DNA of 64,000 nt. Source: Bacillota bacterium. Lineage in GTDB: Bacteria; Bacillota; Clostridia; Christensenellales; Aristaeellaceae. The position numbers and the translations under genes are program-made. Positions 1-8,774 of this stretch are shown one piece after another; the first letter of the stretch is position 1, and each line of letters opens with the position of its first letter. The DNA lies in contig JAEZHM010000089.1 of the NCBI GenBank assembly GCA_023416585.1, positions 81,961 to 145,960 on the forward strand, in the 5' to 3' direction. The notes under the pieces are model-generated. The model was not told the DNA's origin. It worked only from the letters and a program-made list of their open reading frames with translations, and ran no database searches.

Positions 1-1065
1 GCCACTTAATACCGCGCCCTGAATCGCCGCGCCTACCGCCACGCATTCATCGGGATTGATGCCCCTGCTGGGCTCGTACCCCGTATATTCCTTTACAGCC
101 GCTTGTACCGCGGGTATGCGCGTGGAGCCCCCCACCAGCAAAACTTTGCCAAGATCCTTGGGCGAGAGCCCGGCGTCCGACATGGCCTGCTTCACAGGTC
201 CCATGGTGGCCTCCACCAAATGGCGGGTAAGGTCGTTGAATTTAGCCCGGGTGAGTGTCAATTCCAGATGCTTGGCCCCATCTCTCCCCGATGCAAGAAA
301 GGGCAGGTTGATCCCGGTGCTCATCGCAGCGCTGAGCTCGATCTTGGCTTTTTCCGCCGCCTCACGGATGCGCTGCATAGCGGCAAGATCTTTACTTACA
401 TCGATGCCGCTGGATTTTTTAAACTCAGCAATCAAATAATCGGTTACACATTCGTCAAAATCATCGCCTCCCAGGCGGTTGTTGCCTGCGGTGGCCAAAA
501 CCTCGATCACGTCCTGGTTGATTTCCAGCACGGATACGTCGAATGTGCCGCCGCCCAGGTCATAGACCATGATCTTCTGCGCCTGTTCCTTATCGATGCC
601 GTACGCCAAAGCCGCGGCTGTCGGCTCATTGATAATGCGAAGCACGTTCAGCCCCGCAATTTTACCGGCATCCTTGGTTGCCTGCCGCTGGCTGTCGCTG
701 AAATAGGCGGGAACGGTAATCACCGCATCCTTTACTTCTTCCCCCAGGTATGATTGCGCATCCACCTTGAGCTTTTGCAGTATGACCGCAGATATTTCCT
801 GGGGTGTATATTCTTTGCCATCTATTTTGACATGGTAATCGGAGCCCATCTGCCGCTTGATGGATGTAATGGTACGGCTGCCGTTCATCACAGCCTGCCG
901 TTTGGCAATCTGGCCTACGGCCCGTTCGCCGTCCTTCAAAAAACCCACCACAGAAGGCGTTGTCCGCCCGCCTTCCGAATTGGGGATCACTACTGCTTCG
1001 CCGCCTTCCATATACGCCACGCAGCTGTTGGTCGTCCCCAGATCAATGCCGATAACCTTTGCCAT
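1..1065 (-). CDS. dnaK: Chaperone DnaK (Hsp70), 5' part; 3' end outside window
   Basis: ATP-dependent cytosolic chaperone that binds unfolded peptides with DnaJ and GrpE. The 355 codons present cover most of the nucleotide-binding domain. Visible motifs are the phosphate-1 loop GIDLGTTNS (residues 6-14), NEPTAAALAYG, the phosphate-2 motif DLGGGTFDVS and the adenosine motif LLVGGSTRIP near residue 330. The end of the nucleotide-binding domain and the substrate-binding domain, about 255-285 residues in typical family members, lie left of base 1. The ATG at 1063-1065 is preceded by a GGGGGA ribosome binding site. No grpE, hrcA or dnaJ is visible upstream, so the usual hrcA-grpE-dnaK-dnaJ order is not seen on this side. 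Identification is secure; only completeness cannot be judged. Confidence 0.97.
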   Translation of the reverse strand, partial: MAKVIGIDLGTTNSCVAYMEGGEAVVIPNSEGGRTTPSVVGFLKDGERAVGQIAKRQAVMNGSRTITSIKRQMGSDYHVKIDGKEYTPQEISAVILQKLKVDAQSYLGEEVKDAVITVPAYFSDSQRQATKDAGKIAGLNVLRIINEPTAAALAYGIDKEQAQKIMVYDLGGGTFDVSVLEINQDVIEVLATAGNNRLGGDDFDECVTDYLIAEFKKSSGIDVSKDLAAMQRIREAAEKAKIELSAAMSTGINLPFLASGRDGAKHLELTLTRAKFNDLTRHLVEATMGPVKQAMSDAGLSPKDLGKVLLVGGSTRIPAVQAAVKEYTGYEPSRGINPDECVAVGAAIQGAVLSG

Positions 1066-1206
1066 ATGATATCCCCCGATTTATATTCCTTATCTTTTTT
1101 CCATGATTCGGAATCAGTATACATGAAAAATATGAACTAAATATAAATTCCTAAACAATGATAGCACACACGGAAGATAAATATATTTCAAAAGGAGCAA
1201 TAAAAA

Positions 1207-1233
1207 AAGGTGCCTTGTCGAAACAGGCACCTT
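1207..1233 (-). terminator. Rho-independent terminator of the sugar-catabolic operon
   Basis: A perfect 9-bp stem (AAGGTGCCT / AGGCACCTT) with a 9-nt loop. On the minus strand it is followed by a run of seven T (1202-1208 read as A on the plus strand). It lies about 40 nt past the stop of the last operon gene. Confidence 0.85.
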
Positions 1234-1272
1234 CAGTTACTTTTTATACATGGAACATGGTTACGGAAAATC

Positions 1273-2103
1273 CTACAAGCTGACCCAAACATCCGGGGTT
1301 TTCAAAGCCTCAACCCCCGCTCCCCGCACATCCATGATGGATAATGTTTCTTCATGGCTCACGGGGATCCTTCCGGTTTCAAAGAACAGGCACAGCTCGT
1401 GTATAAATGCCTGGAAGAAATCAGATTCCACCGTTACCACCCGATTCCCATCCTCCATACAAAGATTCATGGAAAAAGGAGCGCCCGATTCAAAGCAGGA
1501 GATCGTAGCATACCGCCCGTCTTCAAAGGCAATGGTCAAATTCATCCAGCCATTACTGTAAGAGGCCATCACCCTTTTCGCCCTGGCCTTCATGAGCATC
1601 ATCACAGGCTCCAATTGGTGGATGGCATACGTTTCAAATCTGCCCGGACCCCAGGCGTTTATGGCATGGATGGAAGGTGCGTCTATCCCTTTATATTCGG
1701 CGGCAAAACGGAGCGCCGAAGTGGAGTAGCATGGCGTGCCGGATTTTTCTGCAACATCAAAGATACGCCTGCCAGTTATCCCATCCGGAGCAAAGGTCTT
1801 GTCCACATAGGTGCGCTTCCCGCTAGCAAGGGGAAGCCGGCAAAGGGATTCGTGCATTTCGCAGTTGTCCGGGGACAGCACGATGAGCGCATCGCTTTTT
1901 TCAATGATTTCCTCAATGGTACTAACGCGTGCAATACCCATTTCCCTGCACCATGCTTCTGTTAAGCGCCCACCTATTGGGCTGTCTATCATGGCGTAGG
2001 CATAAGCAGCCTCCATCTTCCCGCCGGACGCCTTGTGGATCATGGCGGGGTAGTTATTGGCATGCCATTCGTCCAAATAGTAATCGATCAAGCCGATTTT
2101 CAA
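1273..2103 (-). CDS. Short, divergent Gfo/Idh/MocA-like oxidoreductase
   Basis: Predicted NAD(P)-dependent sugar oxidoreductase, last gene of the operon. The N-terminus KIGLIDYYLDEWHANNYP has the expected beta-alpha start, and a segment DALIVLSPDN matches the region where the cofactor fold binds. The usual catalytic EKP is replaced by DKT (residues 101-103), and only a weak YAIHQLEP stands where family members have D-x3-H. At 276 residues it is about 70 shorter than its two paralogues in this operon. A TTG at 2109 sits only 2 nt from the GGGAGG site, whereas the TTG at 2101-2103 is 8 nt away and is preferred. The altered active site suggests a changed substrate or a non-redox role. Family membership is moderately sure; the reaction is unknown. 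Confidence 0.75.
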   Translation of the reverse strand: MKIGLIDYYLDEWHANNYPAMIHKASGGKMEAAYAYAMIDSPIGGRLTEAWCREMGIARVSTIEEIIEKSDALIVLSPDNCEMHESLCRLPLASGKRTYVDKTFAPDGITGRRIFDVAEKSGTPCYSTSALRFAAEYKGIDAPSIHAINAWGPGRFETYAIHQLEPVMMLMKARAKRVMASYSNGWMNLTIAFEDGRYATISCFESGAPFSMNLCMEDGNRVVTVESDFFQAFIHELCLFFETGRIPVSHEETLSIMDVRGAGVEALKTPDVWVSL

Positions 2104-2136
2104 ACGCAATCCCTCCCGATGCTTTTGCGTAATCCG

Positions 2137-3186
2137 TTACAGGGATATCTCCTGGTGCTTAAGTGCCGAATCGTAAATTGCCTGCATCATCCGGGTGGTC
2201 ACAATGACGGAATCAATATGGGAAGGCAGCTTTTCCCCGGTCTTTATGCAGCGCAGAAAGGCGTTGATTTCATTTTCAAAGTGGTTGCGGGCTTTGATTT
2301 TCGGGGTATAAGAAACCAGCGCGCCGTTCTCCACGCCATATACCGTAAAGTCGGAGCCGTAATGCAGGCGGATGCCGGCCTTGTCGCCCATGAAATCAAT
2401 GAACATCTCTTCCTGGCCAATGTTCTGCGCCCAGGCGCCGTTTAACGTGACGACAGCCTTTTCGGTGCGGATCAGGCCGGTTACAGAATCATCCACATCA
2501 TATATGCCTGCATAATCCGGCGGTCCTGCCCACATATCCGTGTACACATACTCTTTCATATCCTTGCCCAGGCGGCAGAAGGTCTCGCCGGAAACAGTCT
2601 TCACCTGCGGATCGCCCAGGCAGTACATGACGATATCCAAAAAGTGAACGCCCCAGTCGATCAGCGCGCCGCCCCCCGCAATTGCCTTGGTCGTAAACGC
2701 GCCGCCCAGGCCAGGGATGGAGCGGTGGGCACGGAAGCTGACATACACATGAAAGACATTTCCCAGCTTACCTTCGTCAATGTATTTTTTGATCAGGTTC
2801 ACGTTGTCGTTGAAGCGGTTGACAACGCCGATATTCAGGATTTTTCCGGTCTCGTGCTGTACTTCCTGCATTTGAAGCGCTTCAGGATAGGTACGCGCCG
2901 CAGGTTTTTCGCAAAGCACATGCTTTTGGGCCCGCAGAGCATCGATGGCGATAGTGGCATGCACATTGTTGGGAGTGCAGACGGAAACGGCCTCTACTTC
3001 CGGGTCATTAAGGACCTCATGGTAGTCCGCAACAGCCTTTCCGCAGCCATATTTTTCCACCGCGGCAAGGGCACGGTCCGGCAAAATATCGCAGAAATAC
3101 TTGATTTCCGCCTCGGAATTTTTCAGATATGCGGGAATGTGTGCCGCATTGGCGATGGTGCCGCAGCCGATGATGCCAATTTTCAT
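2137..3186 (-). CDS. Gfo/Idh/MocA family sugar oxidoreductase
   Basis: Predicted cytosolic NAD(P)-dependent oxidoreductase acting on a sugar or sugar derivative. The Rossmann motif GIIGCGTIA lies at residues 4-12, the catalytic EKP at 93-95 and the D-x3-H pair at D177/H181, so the active site looks intact. The length of 349 residues is normal for the family. An in-frame ATG at 3204 exists, but AAAGGAAGG lies 6 nt before the ATG at 3184-3186, which also starts directly on the Rossmann strand, so that start was chosen. It sits 20 nt behind nagA and about 34 nt before the third oxidoreductase. The substrate cannot be read from the sequence; the nagA and ROK kinase neighbours hint at amino sugars or their glycosides. 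Confidence 0.9.
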   Translation of the reverse strand: MKIGIIGCGTIANAAHIPAYLKNSEAEIKYFCDILPDRALAAVEKYGCGKAVADYHEVLNDPEVEAVSVCTPNNVHATIAIDALRAQKHVLCEKPAARTYPEALQMQEVQHETGKILNIGVVNRFNDNVNLIKKYIDEGKLGNVFHVYVSFRAHRSIPGLGGAFTTKAIAGGGALIDWGVHFLDIVMYCLGDPQVKTVSGETFCRLGKDMKEYVYTDMWAGPPDYAGIYDVDDSVTGLIRTEKAVVTLNGAWAQNIGQEEMFIDFMGDKAGIRLHYGSDFTVYGVENGALVSYTPKIKARNHFENEINAFLRCIKTGEKLPSHIDSVIVTTRMMQAIYDSALKHQEISL

Positions 3187-3205
3187 ATGGTTCCTTCCTT
3201 TCATT

Positions 3206-4282
3206 TTAGATGCACGCTCCTTGCGCGCAATATTCCATTTGCATACCCGTGTGTACAGCTTTTAAATGAAGCTCTTCATCCATGACCAAAAAATCGGCCC
3301 GGTACCCTCTGCGAATATCGCCAAGCGGCAGCCCAAGCGCCTTGGCAATATTGGCGGAGGTCATAGCTACCGCCTGGGAAAGCGGTACCCTCATATGTCG
3401 GACCAGGTTCACGAACAAATCATGCATGGTGCTTTGTGAACCGTAGATGACGCCGTTTTTGTAAGCCAGGCCATCCCTTATTTCATACCCTGCCCCATGC
3501 ACACACACGCTGTCCGATACGGCAATCAGTTTCAGGACGCCTTTGCACCTTATAAGGAGTGCAAGGCTTTCAGCCGACACGTGATGAAGATCGGCGATCA
3601 CTTCCAGTGTGACTTGTTCGTTCAGCATGGCTTCATCCCAGATGCCGGGGCTGCGGTGATGGTGGCTTGGCATGGCGTTAAAAAAATGGGTCACGGCCTG
3701 AAACCCACCGGAAAAGGCCGCCCGTGCCGTTTCCTGATCCGCCTGGGTGTGGCCGGCGCTCAGCCGCACATGTAAGGATTCTGCCAATTTTCGCAGTTCC
3801 GGAAGGACCACCATTTCCGGCGCTGCTGTCATGATCCTGGCTTGGCCGTGAAAAGCGGCAAGTATATCCTCCGCCAATGAAAGGCGGTAAGGAAGGATCT
3901 GTTCCCTGGAAAATCCGCCCTTGCGCAAGGGGTTGATAAACGGCCCTTCCAAATGAAAGCCTAAAATGGCCTCCTGGTTCACAAGGGGATAGGAGGAGTT
4001 TTCATTCGGGCATACAGTAGGCAAAAACGCGGTGACCCCAAAGCGCTTCAATGCACCGGCTGCCCCCGCATAATCACAGTTGGGGTCCTCAAAGTTAAAG
4101 GGGCCGAAACCATGGATATGGCTGTCAATGAACCCAGGCAGAACATAAGCGCCGCGAAGATCCGTACCCTCCGTGCCGCCGGCAGCGATATCCACGAACA
4201 CGCCCTGATCCACTTGAAAGCATATGTCGCGTCCAATTCCCTCCGGTGTAACCAAAGTGGCATGGCAATATGTCTCCCGCAT
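3206..4282 (-). CDS. nagA: N-acetylglucosamine-6-phosphate deacetylase
   Basis: Metal-dependent amidohydrolase that removes acetate from GlcNAc-6-P to give GlcN-6-P. Motifs seen in order are GFIDSHIHG (first metal site), HLEGPFINP with the metal-binding Glu, SAGHTQAD, HFFNAMPSHHHR and AVSDS with the catalytic Asp. The protein has 358 residues, slightly short of the usual 380-390. The ATG is preceded by AAGGAG. It starts 11 nt after the ROK kinase stop, so the two are probably made together and act in sequence: phosphorylation, then deacetylation. No nagB is visible, so the next step must be encoded elsewhere. A deacetylase of a related acetamido sugar phosphate is possible. Confidence 0.92.
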   Translation of the reverse strand: MRETYCHATLVTPEGIGRDICFQVDQGVFVDIAAGGTEGTDLRGAYVLPGFIDSHIHGFGPFNFEDPNCDYAGAAGALKRFGVTAFLPTVCPNENSSYPLVNQEAILGFHLEGPFINPLRKGGFSREQILPYRLSLAEDILAAFHGQARIMTAAPEMVVLPELRKLAESLHVRLSAGHTQADQETARAAFSGGFQAVTHFFNAMPSHHHRSPGIWDEAMLNEQVTLEVIADLHHVSAESLALLIRCKGVLKLIAVSDSVCVHGAGYEIRDGLAYKNGVIYGSQSTMHDLFVNLVRHMRVPLSQAVAMTSANIAKALGLPLGDIRRGYRADFLVMDEELHLKAVHTGMQMEYCAQGACI

Positions 4283-4293
4283 AGCCCACTCCT

Positions 4294-5151
4294 TCAGGCC
4301 GGCAGCAGCGCCGCGCCGATAATGCCCGCGTCGTTACCCAAAGCTGCCGGGACAATCCTGCATCTAGAATCAAACTGGTGGACAAGCTTTTCCAAGGGAT
4401 GTACAAACAGTTCGTGTTGAACACTGATGCCTCCGCCGATACAAACAGTATCCAGATCCAGCAGCATGGCCAGCTCTGTAACCCCTCTGGCGGCCAGGGG
4501 GAGGTACGCGCAAAGAGCATCTTTCGCCCGCATATCCCCCGTTAGGGCGGCATCAAAAACCTCCTGCGCGTTTGCGGCATGCAAGCCATGCTCCAAGGAA
4601 AGCTGCAAAAGGGAAGGGACCGCCCCTGTAAGCTCATAGCAGCCCCGCTTGCCGCAGGCGCAATCGTCTTCCCCTGCCAGTGTCATATGGCCGATTTCCC
4701 CGGCATAGCCAAAGCTGCCCCTGTATATTTTTTTCCCAAAGACCAGGCCGCCTCCGATGCCTGTCCCGAAGGTCATCATAGCACCGTTAACACAATCCCG
4801 CAATGATCCAAAGGAAAGTTCCGCCAAAAGGGCGCACCTTGCATCGTTTTCCACATACGTAGGAATTCCCAGGGCACCTTGCATGGCATCCCGCAAGGGA
4901 TAGCGGACGATGCCCAGATTGACAGCATCTAAAACCTGTCCGTCCACCACCCAGCCGGGCGATCCTGCTCCCATGTATTTGGGAGGACAGCCGCTCCATA
5001 AGGTGCGCATGTTCTTGGCAATGACATCCACCATCGCATCAGGATTGCCAAAGAAATCGTTGGGGATGGAGATTCTTTGCAAGACTCTTCCATCATGAAC
5101 AATTCCAAGAGAGATTTTCGATCCACCGATATCAACACCGCAGGTACGCAT
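4294..5151 (-). CDS. ROK family sugar kinase
   Basis: Predicted ATP-dependent hexose or amino-sugar kinase of the ROK family. The N-terminal phosphate loop is CGVDIGGSK, a GTGIGGG motif follows, and the ROK zinc motif CACGKRGCYE is intact. There is no N-terminal helix-turn-helix, so it is a kinase rather than a NagC/XylR-type repressor. The ATG at 5149-5151 with GGGGGA 5 nt upstream is preferred over an in-frame ATG 57 nt further up, giving 285 residues, close to the family norm. The neighbouring nagA makes GlcNAc, ManNAc or a related sugar the most likely substrate; glucose cannot be excluded. Confidence 0.9.
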   Translation of the reverse strand: MRTCGVDIGGSKISLGIVHDGRVLQRISIPNDFFGNPDAMVDVIAKNMRTLWSGCPPKYMGAGSPGWVVDGQVLDAVNLGIVRYPLRDAMQGALGIPTYVENDARCALLAELSFGSLRDCVNGAMMTFGTGIGGGLVFGKKIYRGSFGYAGEIGHMTLAGEDDCACGKRGCYELTGAVPSLLQLSLEHGLHAANAQEVFDAALTGDMRAKDALCAYLPLAARGVTELAMLLDLDTVCIGGGISVQHELFVHPLEKLVHQFDSRCRIVPAALGNDAGIIGAALLPA

Positions 5152-5219
5152 AAATCCCCCGTTTGGACAGCCTCGGCAAAAGCCGTGGGCCGGGATGTAG
5201 TTTCCCAATACTTAGCGGA

Positions 5220-5244
5220 GTGCCGCGGAATTTCTCCCCGGCAC
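5220..5244 (-). other. Stem-loop after the binding-protein gene
   Basis: GTGCCG and CGGCAC arms with further inner pairing lie 46-70 nt past the stop of the binding-protein gene, with no T-run. It probably acts as an mRNA-stabilising or processing hairpin rather than a terminator. Comparable hairpins follow the other three binding-protein genes of the window. Confidence 0.45.
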
Positions 5245-5289
5245 CCCGCCATATATGCATTAAGACAGAAAATGGCTCGTGAGGAGGCT

Positions 5290-6891
5290 TTACTTTTTGA
5301 TATTGGTATTGTAGTAGTCGTTGTACTGGGAAACGACGCTTTCAATGCCCAGCCCCTTCAACTGCGCCAGGAAGGAGTCATACTGGTCAAACCCAACTTC
5401 CCCGGTGATAAACTTATAGGACATTTCCTCCACCAGGGTCCCTACCGGCGTTGTGATCAGCGACTGCGCGTCCTTGGTATCCTGGTCGAAGGAAATCGCC
5501 CAGGGTTCAGGCCAGGAAGCGAATTCCGCCATCTGATCCATGGTGTAGCCGGTGAATTTCTCCAGGTTTGCCTTCCAGCCCAGGGGATCGGGGTAAATCT
5601 CAAATATATTTACGCCGGCATAGAAGCTCATAAGGTCATTCAGGTTGGTCTTGCCTTCTTCACCGGTGGTGGTGATGGTATCTTTGAACACGGGCTTGCC
5701 GTCCACCAGGTCATAGGTTACACCTTCAATGCCATAGCCTAAGAGGTTAAAGAACTTCTCAGACAGCTCCCAGTCCAGCAGGGACAGGATTTCGTTTACA
5801 TAGGGGGAATCCGTCTTGATGATCATGCCATACCAGGGGCTAACGGTGGAAAGACCCCAGTAGTGGGAGGGTTTGCCGTTATGCTCCAAGGGTTTGATAT
5901 ACTTGAAGTCAACGCTGTCGCCCATGTTCATGCTCTTGGCGATGGAGTTGATGCTGTTCGCATTTTCATACTGCATCTCCCAGACATAGCTCTCCGAAAT
6001 GAAGCTTTTCTGGGAAGCCAAGGTCTGGCGCCAGTCGTCGCCCGCAAACACATACTGGGGGAATTGGGGATCATATAGTTCTTCCGTATACAGCTTGTTC
6101 AGGTATTCCAGCATCTCCCGGTATTCGGGCATAAGGGGTCCAAACTGATAAGCGTCCTTGCCGCTGAAGTAGGATGTGCTTGGGCTGGTGCCAAATACCC
6201 TGGACCAAACGGTAAGGGTTTCGGGTACTGTGTAGGATGTCACGGGGTAAGAGTTGGGATAGGCTTCCTTCAGTTTTTTCGCGGCCTGATACAATTCTTC
6301 CGTATTGGTGGGGAAAGCGATGCTGTTGGCCTCAAAAGCCTTGGCGTTTACAAAAAAGCCGGTGGGAATCGTCCTGTATGGATACAGGTAAGGGAAAATG
6401 TAAGCGTCGCCGTTCTCGTCCTGGAAGAGCGTTTTCGCCTCGGGATACGCTTCGTAGTAAGCCTTTAGATTGGGCAGCTTGTCCGCATATTTGCTGATGC
6501 CTACAAACTTGCCTGCCTGGCCGTAAAGCCGGCTGATTTCCGCGACGCTTCTGCCGCCGGAAACGCCAATGAGCATGATGTCCGGCCAATCCTTGCTGTC
6601 GGCGGTGAGCAGAAGGGATTCCTTCTCTTCGTAGCCATCCGCAGGGGCATTGTACACAAGCTTGATGTTGGTAAGCTTCTCAAACTCCTTAACCAACGCA
6701 TTGTCGGGGTTGAAGTCGCCCCAATACCAGGAGAACACATTGAGGGTGATGGGGTCCTTGAGGGGGAAGGAAAGGGGCTCAAAGGCTGCCACATCCTCCG
6801 CCAGGGCCGTCGTTCCCAATGGAAGGGCGGCTGTCATGAGTACCAGGGCAAACATCAGGGCTAGACCTTTCTTCCATACTTTGCGCGTCAT
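5290..6891 (-). CDS. Extracellular sugar-binding protein of a CUT1 (LplA-type) importer
   Basis: Captures an oligosaccharide or glycoside outside the membrane and delivers it to the two permeases encoded just upstream. The protein has 533 residues, the large LplA-like class. A signal peptide (MTRKVWKKG then a hydrophobic stretch ending TTALAED) is clear, but there is no lipobox cysteine, so cleavage by signal peptidase I is predicted. An in-frame ATG 48 nt upstream is rejected because AAAGGAGG stands before the ATG at 6889-6891. The mature part begins FEPLSFPLKDPITLNVFSW, usual for this family. It lies between permease and kinase genes of the operon. The ligand is unknown; the operon context suggests an amino-sugar-containing glycoside. 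Confidence 0.9.
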   Translation of the reverse strand: MTRKVWKKGLALMFALVLMTAALPLGTTALAEDVAAFEPLSFPLKDPITLNVFSWYWGDFNPDNALVKEFEKLTNIKLVYNAPADGYEEKESLLLTADSKDWPDIMLIGVSGGRSVAEISRLYGQAGKFVGISKYADKLPNLKAYYEAYPEAKTLFQDENGDAYIFPYLYPYRTIPTGFFVNAKAFEANSIAFPTNTEELYQAAKKLKEAYPNSYPVTSYTVPETLTVWSRVFGTSPSTSYFSGKDAYQFGPLMPEYREMLEYLNKLYTEELYDPQFPQYVFAGDDWRQTLASQKSFISESYVWEMQYENANSINSIAKSMNMGDSVDFKYIKPLEHNGKPSHYWGLSTVSPWYGMIIKTDSPYVNEILSLLDWELSEKFFNLLGYGIEGVTYDLVDGKPVFKDTITTTGEEGKTNLNDLMSFYAGVNIFEIYPDPLGWKANLEKFTGYTMDQMAEFASWPEPWAISFDQDTKDAQSLITTPVGTLVEEMSYKFITGEVGFDQYDSFLAQLKGLGIESVVSQYNDYYNTNIKK

Positions 6892-6959
6892 GATTCTTTC
6901 TCCTCCTTTACTGATATGAAACCAATATTGTAACGACAAAGTCGTCCAATCCTTGTGCT

Positions 6960-7844
6960 TTAGCCCTTGATAGAGCCTATCATGATACCCTTGACAAAGT
7001 ACTTTTGCAAGAACGGATAGACCATGATGATCGGCAGGATCGTGATGATGATAATGGCGCAGCGTACCGTCTGCTCGCTGACTCCCGCAGGCTTGAAAGA
7101 TGAGATGATGCTTCGCATTTTGGAGGTGGGCTGAAAGGTAATCAACACCTTGCGCACAATCATCTGCAGGGGATACATGTTTTGATCCTCAATAAACAGC
7201 ATGGCATTGAACCAGGAGTTCCAGTGGCCTACAATGCTCCAAAGGGCAATGGTGGCCATGATGGGTTTGGCCAGGGGCGTGTAGATGCGGCTTAGGATGG
7301 TAAGTTCCGAAGCGCCGTCCATCAAAGCCGTTTCCCGAAGGCTGAGTGGAATGCTGGCCTGAAAATACGTCTTGCAGATAATGATATACCATACGGACAC
7401 ACCGGGCAGAATGATCGACCAGATGGTATTATCCAGGTTCAGCGTGCGGACAAGAAGATAATAGGGGATCAAGCCGCCTGAAAAATACATGGTGATGGTG
7501 AGAAAAACAAGAAACACAGCCTTGCCCCTGAACTTTTTAACGGCCAGTGGGTATGCGGTAAGCAGCGTAAGCGCAAGCGTCAGCAGTGTTCCGGTCCCCG
7601 CGTATAAGATGGTGTTGGCGTAGCCGCGCCAGATCATGGAATCAGACAGAGCCGCCTTATAGGCGTTTAGGTTCAGCCCCTTGGGCAGAAGCTTCACCAT
7701 GCCCATGATGACGTATTCGTTCTTGCTCAGCGATATAGCTATTACATATAGGAAGGGATACAGCATCACCAGCACTACCAAAGCGGAAAGCAGGTATGCG
7801 CCTATTCCTACCAGCCTGTCGGACCCTGTTTGACGGTATTTCAT
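6960..7844 (-). CDS. Carbohydrate ABC transporter permease, LplC/YtcP type
   Basis: Inner-membrane subunit of the sugar importer, 294 residues with about six membrane segments. The ATPase-coupling loop (EAA motif) is visible as ETALMDGASELTILSRI. The C-terminus KYFVKGIMIGSIKG is typical of LplC-type permeases. The start has AAGGAGG 7 nt upstream. It follows the partner permease by 12 nt and precedes the binding protein by about 70 nt. No ATPase gene accompanies the set. Confidence 0.93.
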   Translation of the reverse strand: MKYRQTGSDRLVGIGAYLLSALVVLVMLYPFLYVIAISLSKNEYVIMGMVKLLPKGLNLNAYKAALSDSMIWRGYANTILYAGTGTLLTLALTLLTAYPLAVKKFRGKAVFLVFLTITMYFSGGLIPYYLLVRTLNLDNTIWSIILPGVSVWYIIICKTYFQASIPLSLRETALMDGASELTILSRIYTPLAKPIMATIALWSIVGHWNSWFNAMLFIEDQNMYPLQMIVRKVLITFQPTSKMRSIISSFKPAGVSEQTVRCAIIIITILPIIMVYPFLQKYFVKGIMIGSIKG

Positions 7845-7856
7845 GCGCTTTCCTCC

Positions 7857-8774
7857 TTACCAGAAAGAATAACCGGACAATTTTTTCATGGTGCGATTGG
7901 CTGCGTAGACCAACGCGAAGGAAATGATGGAATTGAGGACCCCCACGGCAATGCCATAGCTGTAATTGGCGTTTTGCAAGCCGTTTCGGTAGATATAGGT
8001 AGCCAGCACATCCGACGTGGCGTAGGTGGCAGGGTTGTACATCAGCACGATCTTTTCAAAGGAGGCACCCAGAAGCCCGCCTACAGCCAGTATGAATTGG
8101 ATGCTGATGGTAGGGAGGATGGAGGGGATGGTGATGTAGCGGATGCGCTGCAGCCGTGTGGCGCCGTCGATGATGGATGCTTCGTAAATCTCTTCCGACA
8201 CAGCTACAATGGCAGCCAGGTAAAGGATGCTCCCCCAGCCTACCCCTTGCCAAACCTCCGAAATGATGTAAATGCCGCGGAAAGAGGCCGAGCTGCTCAT
8301 AAAATTGACAGCCTTTATTCCAAAAAGGCGCAGCATGGAATTCATAACTCCATCGATGGATAAAAACTCTTTCATCATGCCCACCACGATCACCGTGGAA
8401 ATAAAATAGGGCAGATAGGAAATGGTCTGGGATACCTTTTTGAAGGGGCCATCCTTCAGCTCGTTGAAGCACAACGCCAGCAAAATGGGGGCGGGAAAAC
8501 AGAAAAGGAGAGACAGTACGCCTAAAATCACCGTGTTCATAAACGCCCTGGGGATCATGGAATCGGCAAATACCATCTTGAAGTATTTGAGCCCGACCCA
8601 GGGGCTTTCCAAAATCGATGTCAAGCCATTGTAGTTTTTGAACGCAAGGCTGATGCCGTAATAAGGCAGATAATAAAAGACCAGCACCAGTACGGTGGTA
8701 GGCAGCAAAAATACATACAGCCACCGGTCCGTATACAGGTCCTTTCGAAGCTGGCGCCAATACTTCCCTTTCAT
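7857..8774 (-). CDS. Carbohydrate ABC transporter permease, LplB type
   Basis: Second membrane subunit of the importer, 305 residues with about six membrane helices and the coupling loop EASIIDGATRLQRIRYI. A longer reading from 8834 exists, but the ATG at 8772-8774 overlaps the TGA of the isomerase gene (ATGA), which implies translational coupling, and GAGGAG lies about 9 nt upstream. It pairs with the LplC-type permease that follows 12 nt later. Confidence 0.93.
   Translation of the reverse strand: MKGKYWRQLRKDLYTDRWLYVFLLPTTVLVLVFYYLPYYGISLAFKNYNGLTSILESPWVGLKYFKMVFADSMIPRAFMNTVILGVLSLLFCFPAPILLALCFNELKDGPFKKVSQTISYLPYFISTVIVVGMMKEFLSIDGVMNSMLRLFGIKAVNFMSSSASFRGIYIISEVWQGVGWGSILYLAAIVAVSEEIYEASIIDGATRLQRIRYITIPSILPTISIQFILAVGGLLGASFEKIVLMYNPATYATSDVLATYIYRNGLQNANYSYGIAVGVLNSIISFALVYAANRTMKKLSGYSFW

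Noticed and set aside
1..1140. Plus-strand frames of 127-216 codons at the window start
   Set aside because: They are antisense to dnaK, whose minus-strand reading is unmistakable.
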